Positions 24,701 through 36,700 of a stretch of DNA of 64,000 nt are shown one piece after another. The stretch lies in contig JAGFBZ010000715.1 of NCBI GenBank assembly GCA_018398805.1, forward strand, positions 62,001 through 126,000, read 5' to 3'. The notes beneath the pieces are model-generated. The model searched no databases. It was not told the DNA's origin and was given only the letters and a program-made list of their open reading frames with translations. The DNA comes from Hirundichthys speculiger (taxonomy: Eukaryota; Chordata; Actinopteri; Beloniformes; Exocoetidae). Position 1 is the first letter of the stretch; every line of letters begins with the position of its first letter. Position numbers and translations under genes: made by a program.

Positions 24701-27700
24701 TGAGTCACCAGCATCAAAGATCTCAGGAGATGAGGCATTTTGTCACGATGCAATGCTACGAAGTGAAAAAGTTTCTCCAGTTGTTTGGAGGTCCTTTGTT
24801 TTGTTTTGCTTCTTTGTTTTTTTTTTTTGTCTTTTAGTAAAAAGCATTGATGCTTTTAGGAGAAGTCAGAAGCAACGTTCTAAAGTGTGTCTCAGTTACT
24901 GTTGTGAATAGAAATTCTGGCTCAAGGCCATGAGCTCATCATCGGCCCAGCCAAGCCCAGATAAGTGGACAGGGTTGTGTCAGGAAGGACATCTCACGTA
25001 AAACCAATCCTTACGTGGTACACGGTGGCGACAAGGAGGAAAGCATCGATTCATGAGCCTGTTTGACCTTGTTTCTGCTCTATAAACCACTTTACAGTGT
25101 TTCTCATTCCCCATAAACACTTCGTTTATGAGGGTTCAGTTTCCTGCCCAAGGACACTTCGGCATGATGGGGGGGGTGAATGGACCTCTGTAGCTGGAGG
25201 ACGACCGGACTAATCCTGATCCTGCAGCATCACAGGGTTATACAGGTGTACATTCCCCCTGTGGCCACCAGAGGGCCTCCTGAGCTACGAGGTCAGCCTG
25301 AATATGCAGAGTTTAAATGAGCTGTCTTGATTTGTAGCCACCTGAAGAAGAATATTCAATTTGTCACACACTGCAAATTACTTGGTTCTTACCAAGAAAA
25401 AATAACTTACATTTAGAAGCGTTAGATATTTTTTCTTGTTTTAATAATTACTTTCTTATTTTAAGTCTCAGTATAATCTTATATCGAGTAAAACTTTACT
25501 TTTTTGTCTCAAACAGGCAGGGAATCCTAAAATGAGACAATTAACACTTAAAATAAGATGTATTACGTTTTTCCTCCTCCTCATCAAAATAAATCTTTTT
25601 TTAAGATTCAATAACAAACTATACCTTTCTTAAATCTAGAAACAAGAACAAGAAAACAAGAAAAAAGTGTTCCTACAATCTTAATTTAAGAAATCTTACT
25701 AAGAGAAATTATCTTGCTGCATGGACAAATTTTTTTTTACTTGTTTTGAGAACCTTTTTCCTTAGTTGTAGTGTTTTTATCTTGTTTGAAGACCCCCTTT
25801 TTTTGCAGTGCAGTGTTGAAATGTGCCTCAGAAATGCATCTGGGACTTTATAAAGTCACTGTTCAGAAGTCAGAAATTCTGATTTTTTTTTGCTCCATCT
25901 TCATAAATCAGTTTAGAAGTCGGACCTGTCTTCTTCTGACAGTGTAGAAGTTTAATTCCATCACCACAAACCATCTCATGAAGTCTGAACTCCATCCTGT
26001 TGGACTTTAACAAAGTAGCCCCCCACCAAACAGAATCCCAGTCTGCATGCTCATGTGGGCCCCTTCTGGGTTAACAGTGGGCCAGTTGGGTTCAGACTGG
26101 GGTTAGGGTTAGGAAATAGGAAAATGACATGAGTTCAGCTTCAGAACCAGTGAGACGACCATGAGAGACACAAGCTGATTAAATAATGGGCAATAATGGG
26201 ACCTACGTGAGAAAATTAACCAGTTGGGCCCCACCAAAAATCCAGCTAGATCCCACTCAGAGTCCATGTGGACAAACACAGGCAGGACCACCACGGAACC
26301 GGCAGACAAACCCACATGGGCCCATTTTTGTAGCCCACTGTTTGCTCAGGCTGGGATCTTCCACAGGGCCCTCAATAAACTGTGAACGGCTGAACAGCTT
26401 TAATGAGGTCGAAGCTTTAATGTTTGGCTCAGTGATTTAAAAAATGTGATGCTGAATGAGAACTGTAAAACAGTCCAAATACGTCACTGTGACTCTACAT
26501 TGTACATATCTGAGGAGAAAAAGCGCTCTGGTTCATCTGAATGTGTCCTGTCACGGGCTGAAAGACACCAGCAGAGGGAGCTGCAGCTCTGCAGCATCGT
26601 GTCCTGCTTCTCCACACCGGCGGGGTTTTCATTCGCCTCCGGACCCCGAATGTGTCTGCTGGACAGCAGGCGACGAGCGCAGCCGAAACCAATCAGAGAG
26701 CAGAGCGTCACGTGATGACGCTGATCGCACCAAAGGTGAAATGATCAGTGTGAACTTTTACAGAAATGTCCTCAGAGTGGAAAATCTGGCAGCGTGTGGG
26801 GGACACTTGTCAAGTCTCCTCCTCACCAGAGTCGACCAGTTGTGGTTTCAGACCAGACTGTTCTGGTTCTAGTTACTCAGTGTATTTCTAGATGAATAAA
26901 AGGAGAATATCTCCAGAGGAACATCTGTGTGACGGTGTGTGTCCGCTGCTGTCTGCCAGGTCGGGAGTGGGAGATGAGGGTGCAGGAGTACGAGGACGAA
27001 GACGACGATGACGAGCCCAGCCTGTGGACCAGGGTCCGCAGCCTCCTGCTGACGCTGAGCCTGCAGCTGTATTACCGCATGACGAAGGCCAGAGAGCAGC
27101 TGCAGAGAGTCGTCAGGACGCTGGGGGACGCTGCTGACATGGTGAGAACAAACGTCCCCCGTCGCCGTTTCTGACATCAGACCAGAGACTTAAAGGTTGA
27201 ACGTTCCTGCATGGAGCCGGCATCACAGCTTCCCGGATCTCTTTACGTTCAGTTAAGAAATAAAAGCATATCTGGAATTTTTCTGGATCACTTCCTGAAA
27301 CGTGATCCAACCTTCATCTACAGTCATGGAAAAAATTATTAGACCACCCTTGTTTTCTTCAGTTTCTTGTTCATTTTAATGCCTGGTACAACTAAAGGTA
27401 CATTTATTTGGACAAACATAACGATAACCACAAAGATTGCTCATAAGAGTTTTATTTAAGAGCTGATATCTTACCATTTTCCATGGTTTTCTTGATTATA
27501 ACCTAAATCACTTAAGTTTTTACATCAAATAGCTATGGCGTTGTACTGCCAAAAACACTGCTTTTATGCATTCAGTGTTTTCTTTTCTGTCTGTTTTAGT
27601 CACATGATGACGTTTAGTGGTACCAGGTATTAAAATGAACAAGAAAGTGAAGAAAAATGGTGGTCTAATAATTTTTTCCATGACTGTAAGTCAGACACAT

Positions 27701-30700
27701 TTGCCTGGTTGCTCCTTCCACTGCATCTCTGTGGGGTTCAGGTCCGGTCTCTGACTGGACCACTCTGGAAGGTGGACTTTGTTTTGTGGTGGATTCATTT
27801 CCAGGTTTAGGGTCACTGTCCTGCTGACTTCATCCTGGAGGATTGTTGAACATGATCCATCATTTCCTCTATATCAGGGATTCCCAAAGTGTGGGCCGCG
27901 GCCCCCTGGTGGGCCGTCGCGGTACTGCAGGTGGGCCACGAGCGGTCATTAAAATTAAACAAATATGTTTTAAATCCTTTATCTTTTTTGAATATGTTTT
28001 TAATTACTGTAAAATATTAATGACATGATTTAAAAACATTAAGAAGTAACAAAACAAACCAAACCAGAACATAGCTTCTAGTCCTGAATGTTGATCACAG
28101 ATGTGATTAAAGTTTTTGAAATTTGACATTTAAAATTGGGCCTTAGTATTCTGAAGTTTGGGAATGGCTGCTCTATATTATGGCGGTGAAGCAAGGCCAT
28201 ATCATGATGCTCCCTCCACCATGCTTCACCATAGAGAGGACGTTTGATGGATTTTGATGTCAGATTTTAAAGGAAGTTAATGCAGGAAAGCCGTGGGTTC
28301 CCATCTTTCTTCTGGCTGCTGTTATTTGTGGCTCGACAGGCTTCATCCAACACAAACCCAGCAGCACTTCTGACTTTCAGATCCGGGTCAGTTCTACGAC
28401 TTCAGCGGCTGAACATCTCTGTCATTTCAGAGATAGACATCTGATGTGTGGCAGAAGCACGTCCTCCAGAAATAACAAACGTGGCGTGGAGATGTGGCAC
28501 AGCTGTACCAATGGGGCGGTCCGGCACATCTGCGTTTGTGAGGACCACCGTGTGTCCTCCAGGGACCTCCTCAGGCCCTCAGGCTGGGACGGAGCTTCAA
28601 AGGCCTAGTGAGGGTTCAAACTGGGGTCCGGAGCTCAGGTTTAGGCTTAATGCTGCAAGGAAGCTTCATGGAGGTTTGAGTGCCCCATTCTGTCCATCCA
28701 AGACTTTGAGAAAACCTCCGGTACCCATCCTGTTTACAGCCACTTCCACTGGTACAGAACATACCGAACCATCAGCAGAACTTTCCAGAAGAGCCTCAGA
28801 CTGCAAGGAGATTGGGAATGTCCAAAACCTGATCAGCGCCGCCCGTCCCCAAAATATGTTACTGCTGTAAAAACCTGAGCAGCAAACAGTAAGAACAAAT
28901 AAATCACATGATGCATACACTAAACTGTTCAAAAGCAGGTAAAGAAAATAAAAAAAATCCCTGTCAACTGCAAATAAACCAACTCTTCAAAGCACAAAAA
29001 CATCCAAGACCTTCTCCAGAAACTGTTAAATAGTCTAAAAAGGACCCACCGACAACCGTCCACATCAATTCAAAACCTGTGAAATATTTAAACAGATAAA
29101 AACAGTTCCAGGTCAGGGCTCTGGGAATCCTTCGGCTGGTCCTCACAAGGACTGAAGCACCCACAGATGTGTGTGTTTGAGCGTGTGGACGTGAGCGTCT
29201 GCAATGGCTACGTGACCACTCGCTCGCCCACATACGGGCGTTTTTTTTTTTTTCATCTTGCAGATCACCAACAAACACTGGAGCCGCTCGGCCCCATCAG
29301 ATACGGTCTGAGCTGATTACTCAGCTGCTGCTAAATAAACTGAGCCACGTGGACTCTTCATCGTGGTGGTCTTCATCACGTAGCATCCTGAGAGCAGCGC
29401 TGATGATGAACGTATGGCGCACCTGAAAATGATCTGAAAGGATTTTTGCGTCTGCAGAGTTCAGGCCTCAGTGGATTTGGCCTCAGGTCTTTGAATTTCA
29501 GGAGATGAATGACGACACAAAACTGCCTGAACGTGACTTTCAACCACAGAGAACGGCCACCGGTGTGTCTGCACGTGAACAACGTTAACTGACGGCTGAA
29601 TTTTAAACTGCAGAGAAGCTCAACTCTGCCTTCAGGAAACCAGGCTCCAGTGACGATAAGTGGCGCTGCTTCCTCCACAGACGGCTGTAATTGAGGCTGA
29701 GCTCTGCCTACGTGCTGCCTGGAGCATCTGAGCTGATGGACAGATAACCACCAGTTAGTTCTGAGTCACACCGGCCCCAGTCTGTCAACAGCCACCGCCG
29801 GGCCACCGGCCTGTCACGTTCACAGCTCCGCCAAAGCTCCGCCCACAGACCTCCTGGTCTTCAGCCGCCGGCCTCCAGCCTCCTGGCTGGCGGCTGAATC
29901 ATTACTGACTGCTCTGTGTTGTCACGGCCCTCGTTTGGCAGGTTTTCCACAAATAGAACTAAACTTACAAAAAGTTAAGATGGAGGTCCTGGACATAGTT
30001 CACACTGATATCAAACAGATGCTGCATGTGTGATGCTGCTGCAGGTCTCCTGGGAGACTGCAAGGATGCCTGGGCGCTCATTCAGTGCTCTACAGGTGCT
30101 AGTTTAGAGCCTCTACAGGTGCTCGTTTAGAGCTCCACAGGTGCTCGTTCAGAGCCTCTACAGGTGCTAGTTTAGAGCCTCCAAAGGTGCTCGTTCAGAG
30201 CCTCTACAGGTGCTCGTTTAGAGCTTCTACAGGTGCTCGTTCAGAGCCTCTACAGGTGCTCGTTCAGAGCCTCTACAGGTGCTCGTTTAGAGCTTCTACA
30301 GGTGCTCGTTCAGAGCCTCTACAGGTGCTCGTTTAGAGCTCCACAGGTGCTCGTTTAGAGCCTCAAAAGGTGCTCATCCAGAGCCTCTACAGGTGCTCGT
30401 TCAGAGCTCCACAGGTGCTCGTTCAGAGCCTGTACAGGTGCTCGTTTAGAGCTCCACAGGTGCTCATTCAGAGCTTCCACAGGTGCTCGTTTAGAGCCTA
30501 TAAAGGTGCTCGTTCAGAGCCTTTACAGATGCTCGTTTAGAGCCTCCAGAGGTGCTCGTACAGAGCCTCTACAGGTGCTCGTTTAGAGCTCCACAGGTCC
30601 TCGTTTAGAGCCTCCAAAGGTGCTCATTCAGAGCCTCTACAGGTGCTCGTTTAGAGCCTATAAAGGTGCTCATTCAGAGCCTTTACAGATGCTCGTTTAG

Positions 30701-33700
30701 AGCCTCCAAAGGTGCTCGTACAGAGCCTCTACAGGTGCTCGTTCAGAGCCTCTACAGGTGCTCATTTAGAGCTCCACAGGTGCTAGTTTAGAGCCTCCAA
30801 AGGTGCTCGTTCAGAGCCTCTACAGGTGCTCGTTCAAAGCCTCTACAGGTGCTCGTTCAGAGCTTCACAGGTGCTTGTTCAGAGCCTCTATGGGTGCTCA
30901 TTTAGAGCCTCCACAGGTGCTTGTTCAGAGCTTCTACAGGTGCTCGTTTAGAGCTTCTACAGGTGCTCGTTCAGAGCTCCAGGACCTCTGACAGTACTCA
31001 CTTCAGGAGTCATTTCTGTGGCAGCAGCAGAAATTAGCATGTTTGCAACTCATCACATGCAGATGCCTGGTCAGGAGCTGCTACGACAGCTTTCAAACCT
31101 CAGGGTGCCCCAGCCAGAAGATTACTGGTTTGAATCCCAGCTGGGTTCTCCATTTTGAGGGGGGTTTTCTTTGGGGTCTCTGGGGTTGTCAGACATGTTG
31201 TCACTGTGATGCAGTGCTCCAGATGTAGGCCACCTCTGTCTTGATATGATATGACCCTTTCATTCAGTAAACGCTCAGAACCACACCCCTGATCATCTTC
31301 TGCTGGAGGTCCTGGTTTAGCTCTGAAGTTTAATGGCTTTTGACTGCTGTCAGGTTTTCGGGGATTTGAACTTGTCTGAATTCATAAACATTACAGGATG
31401 TTACAAGCTCCAGGGCTATGTGGTGAAGGAGTCTGTCAAATCTCAAAGCTGTACCTCATTGGGTAAAATTATACTAAGCCACAAATGTATGTATAATTAG
31501 GAGCATGATCTTTTGATTGACAGCTGGCATGAGTCCTCACTTTAGCTGCTGAGTGCCTCACAGACCTAAGACCTAACAGACCTAAGACCTAACAGACTTA
31601 AGACCTAACAGACCTAAGACCTAACAGACCTAACAGACCTAAGACATAACAGACCTAAGATCTAACAGACCTAAGACGTAACAGACCTAAGACCTAACAG
31701 ACCTTAGACCTAACAGACTTAAGACCTAACAGACCTAAGACCTAACAGACCTAAAACCTAACAGACCTAAGACCTAACAGACCTAAGACGTAACAGACCT
31801 AAGACCTAACAGACCTTAGACCTAACAGACCTAAGACCTAACAGACTTAAGACCTAACAGACCTAAGACCTAAGACCTAAGACCTAACAGACCTAAGACC
31901 TAACAGACCTAAGACCTAACAGACTTAAGACCTAACAGTCCTAAGACCTAACAGACCTTAGACCTAACAGACTTAAGACCTAACAGACCTAAGACCTAAC
32001 AGTCCTAAGACCTAACAGACCTTAGACCTAACAGACTTAAGACCTAACAGACCTAAGACCTAACAGTCCTAAGACCTAACAGACCTTAGACCTAACAGAC
32101 CTAAGACCTAACAGACTTAAGACCTAACAGTCCTAAGACCTAACAGACCTTAGACCTAACAGACTGAAGACCTAACAGTCCTAAGACCTAACAGACCTTA
32201 GACCTAACAGACTTAAGACCTAACAGACCTAAGACCTAACAGTCCTAAGACCTAACAGACCTAAGACCTAACAGTCCTAAGACCTAACAGACTTAAGACC
32301 TAACAGTCCTAAGACCTAACAGACCTTAAGACCTAACAGACCTAAGACCTAACAGACCTAAGACCTAACAGACCTAACAGACCTAAGACCTAACCTAACA
32401 GACCTAAGATGTAACAGTCCTAAGACCTAACAGACTTAAGACCTAACAGGCTTAAGACCTAACAGACCTAAGACCTAACAGACCTAAGACCTAACAGACC
32501 TTAGACCTAACAGACTTAAGACCTAACAGACCTAAGACCTAACAGACCTAAGACCTAACAGACCTAAGACCTAACAGACCTAAGACCTAACAGACCTAAG
32601 ACCTAACAGACTTAAGACCTAACAGACCTAACAGACCTAACAGACCTAAGACCTAACAGACCTAAGACCTAACAGACTTAACCTAAGACTTAACCTTAAG
32701 ACCTAAAACCTAACAGACCTAAGACCTAACAGACCTAACCTAACAGACCTAAGGCCTAACAGACCTAAGACCTAACAGACCTAACAGACCTAACAGACCT
32801 AAGACCTAACAGACCATAGACCTAACAGACCTAACTGACCTAACAGACCTTAGACCTAACAGACCATAGACCTAACAGACCTAAGACCTAACAGACCTAA
32901 GACCTAACAGACCTAAGACCTAACAGACCTAACAGACCTAAGACCTAACAGACCTAAGACCTAACAGACCTAAGACCTAACAGACCTAAGACCTAACAGA
33001 CCTAAGACCTAACAGACCATAGACCTAACAGACTAAGACCTAACAGACCTAAGGCCTAACAGACCTAAGACCTAACAGACCTAAGACCTAACAGACCTAA
33101 GACCTAACAGACCTAAGACCTAACAGACCTAACCTAAGACCTAACTGACCTAACAGACCTAAGACCTAACAGACCTAAGACCTAACAGACCATAATCATT
33201 CTCATTTTAAAGATCATATGGCTTGTTGAGCGGTTAAAAAGGTTGGTCTTCAGTTCCCCTGGAAGGGACAAAGTTTATCAAAGCTGCCTGAAGCAGCTGG
33301 GACCGCCTGGTCTACGCGGGTCGCAGTCGCCCGTGGGTCGACTAAACTCTCGGGCCCAGGCCTGCAGTTTCAGTCACCCGTGGATCTGGTCCTCGTTTCA
33401 GCTCTGGCAGCACTTATTTCACACGTCATTTTAATAGCGACTTTTGAAATGAGGATGTTTGGACATATTTGTTCAGAATGAACATTGAATTTGAACCAAA
33501 GTCAAACTGGAACAAAAACATGAGGACTTGGACTTTTGAGCTAAAATTCCAACCCGCAGGACCGTGACAGCTGCACGTGAGAGCTTCTCCACTCAGGACA
33601 GAGCCATTTAATGCTATTATTCAGACAGTGACATGTGGCGTCATTAGTGTGCAGATTTCTTTGTCCTTTTTCTCTTTGCTGATGTCCGAAAACAACAAAC

Positions 33701-36700
33701 CCCTGCAGACTGGGGCTCTTTATTGTTTCAGCCGATCACATTGGTGAAGGCAGATTGCTGTTGTCGGGTGCAGCTCGTACTAATGAGGACTCTGTGCTTC
33801 AGCGGCGTGGCGCTATGTATGTGTGTCTCACGTGTTGTGTACCAGCAGGTCAGAGGTGACGGCCCGCTGCCTTTGACCCAAATACCTGATGAGAGCGCAG
33901 ACAGTTTCCCAGGACTGACCTCAGAGCAGTCTTGACTGTCAGTCAGCTCCTCGCTGGTCAGCTGACTTCATCAGCTTTGTTGCAGAAACCAGTGTACCTT
34001 TTCACGTCAGAGGTTTGTCTCCAACTTATACATTTTACAGTGGTCACTCGGCATGCCACGATTTTTGAAAAAATCAATTTAAATAGTTTCTTTTTAATAC
34101 GATTCGAATCAATTTAATTAAGCCATGAATCGCGATTTGGCCTCCAGGCCAGCAGAGGGCCGCACTCAAGTAAAACTACGTACTTGTTCAATGTCACTAC
34201 ATGCAGCGATACGTGTGACGTGCTACGTGTGACATGTGACGTGCTATGTGTGACATGCTATGTCACATGTAGCATGTCACATGTAGCACGTCACACGTAG
34301 CGCTGCTCCAGCTAAAGAAGGTGGGGTGCGCAGCGTCCGACGCAGATTACACACAAACAGCACAGCAGCCAGCGAGAGAAAAGAAAAGTGTGAGTCATGG
34401 CGGGGGTCGAACTCCAATTTTTGTTCAGACAAAAATAAATATGCCTTAGTTTGTGCCTGGCTTGTCTACATCAGGAATTTAAAAAAAAAAAACACACATT
34501 CTCTAATGCAGTATTGATTTAGAAAGAGTGCAAGAAAAGTTTTGTTATGTTTGTATAATCTCTTAGTTTAGGCTGAAAGTAGAGTTGACTTGTTATGTAC
34601 TAAAGGAAACAAATCTTGATACTGTACTGATTTATTAAAGAGGGCAGAAGGCTTGTTGTAAAAAAAAAAGAAAAAGAAAAACAGGATTTGACAGATTTGA
34701 GAGCTGATAAAACAGTTTCCGCTTTCCAGTCATTTGCTATGCAGGTATAAAGAGGATAAGAAAAAACAAGAGGAGACCTGATACAGTTTTTTTGTCATTT
34801 GCTGCTAGCTCTAATCTACTGTATTGAAAAGAGCATAAGAGAAAACACTACAGTATAGTTAAAAAGTAAAAGGATTTGTGGAAGAGAAATAATAATAAAA
34901 AATTTAAAAATCAGTCATTTGTACATGATTCGAATCGTGATTCAAATTGTATCGTGAGTTGGGGGAATCGTGGCATCCCTAGTGGCCACCCGTCACGGGA
35001 AAAGTGCCGCCGCTGGAATCCAAATTACGAGCAGAGGAGCAGAGCACCTCAGCAGCTGTGGTAGGCATTTGCAGATTGTGCTAGTAAAAGTGGCATATTA
35101 TGCTCGTTTTTTGCCAAAATTATGCTCGCTTTTCAAAATTATGCTACCTTATTAAAAAATTATTCTGTGCACAAACTTCACAACTCACAAGACAAGTTTG
35201 AAAATGTATTTTATTAACCCTGGCCTGACGTTCTGGGCCCGGTTGTTCAAAACCTGGGTAACTTTATCCGGTGGATAAATCTGCTATCCAGCGGATAGTT
35301 ATCCAGCGAACAAAAATAGGTTGCACAAAGCCTGGATAGTGTGGTGGATAACTATCCGCGGACAGCTTGCTAACCATCACGTGTAGCAGAGCGTGACACA
35401 GTTTGCGCAAGGTTTTGCACTCAGATGGCCTCCAGTTACCATGGTAAAGTATGCAAATTTCGAGTAAACAATGAACTGTACGCGCGCTAGCAGCTCGTTT
35501 CTGAACCGTTTCTGAATCTCTAATTCGTTCTCTAATTCGTTAATTAGCGCTTGTTATATTGAAGCATCACACTTGCTTGCAAGTAATCTGCAAGTGCACG
35601 ATCTTGTTGATCATTGAATGAAGCTGCCAGGATGCTTAATACTCTCTCTGCGGCAGCAGACGATGGTTGGATCAACAGTATTTTCTTCACTGCCATGGAC
35701 CAAAATCTTCATTTTCTTGAATTATTCTAAAATTGTGCTATTAAGACATGAAAATATACGGATTATGCTAGCAGTGCTACTTTTGGAAAAAGGAAAAAAA
35801 TTATGCTCAATTCCTCAGATTATGCCAAAAATTATGCTAGCACAATCGGCAAGAGCCTAAGCTGTGGAAGCTAATGTCTCACCAACATTAAGGGGTTGCA
35901 GGAGAGCAGAGAAGCATGACTGCAGGTGCACACACAAAGGGAGCAAGAGAAACTAAAAAACACAGGGAGAAACCTGCAGCAGCAGATATGATCTGTTTAT
36001 GATCTAAACTGAGCTGGGAGTCAAAGTCTGGCTTGTAAAGTTGCACGTTTGCTTTTGTTTCCATCTTCACGTCATCTCGACGTCAAGCACAGCCAGGAGG
36101 ACTGTAAAAGCCTCTCTGAGGACGTTTGTCCAGTCTGGTTTCCTCATCTGCCCTCCGTCAAAAACCAGTCCCAACTTTGTTCTTGTTGACCGTGCGCTCT
36201 CCTGAACACACAGGGGCTTCCCTCTGTCCAACCCTCACGTGTTGCATTCAGCCGACAGCTCAGACTTGGTTTGGGTCCAGATCTTCTTCTCTGTCGTCTC
36301 CTGGGAAACCTCAGCGGCTGCCAGCTGGAGTTCACTTCAGCTCATCGGGACAACAGAGAAACAACGGGAGTCCCAGAGCAGATTTACTGCTCAGCGCTCA
36401 TTAATTAGATCAGAAAACGGCAACTCATGTCAGCTTCACCTGTTCTGGGTCGTAGTACCAGCGGTCCGAGGTGTCCTGTGAGAGAAAACAGAAATATGGG
36501 AACAAAGAGGAGGTAAACAAGGAAAGGAAACAAGGGGGGAACGATGGAAACAAACAGAGTTGTGATGGTTAATTAGTCCCAAAAGCTGTACACGTGAAAC
36601 CCAGGCACATGCACACCCATGAACAGAAAAGCTTCTTTGTACTGTTTGTAAAAGTCCCACCGCTCTGAGATTAGCACCACGGTCCAAGCCGCTCACCTGA

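Larger units (their letters stand above)
24498..26959 (+). other. Perilipin intron 5
   Basis: GT-AG intron of 2.5 kb. It contains a LINE 3' fragment (24955-25045), a MITE-like element with CACTGCAAA inverted ends (25369-25810) and unique sequence. Overlapping frames near 26446-26872 show no splice-compatible or conserved coding signal. Confidence 0.6.

Noticed and set aside
26446..26872. 138- and 89-residue overlapping frames
   Set aside because: No splice-compatible edges with perilipin exons and no recognisable protein.
31560..33192. CRISPR array or interstitial telomere
   Set aside because: No unique spacers between repeats, eukaryotic context, and the unit is not TTAGGG/CCCTAA.
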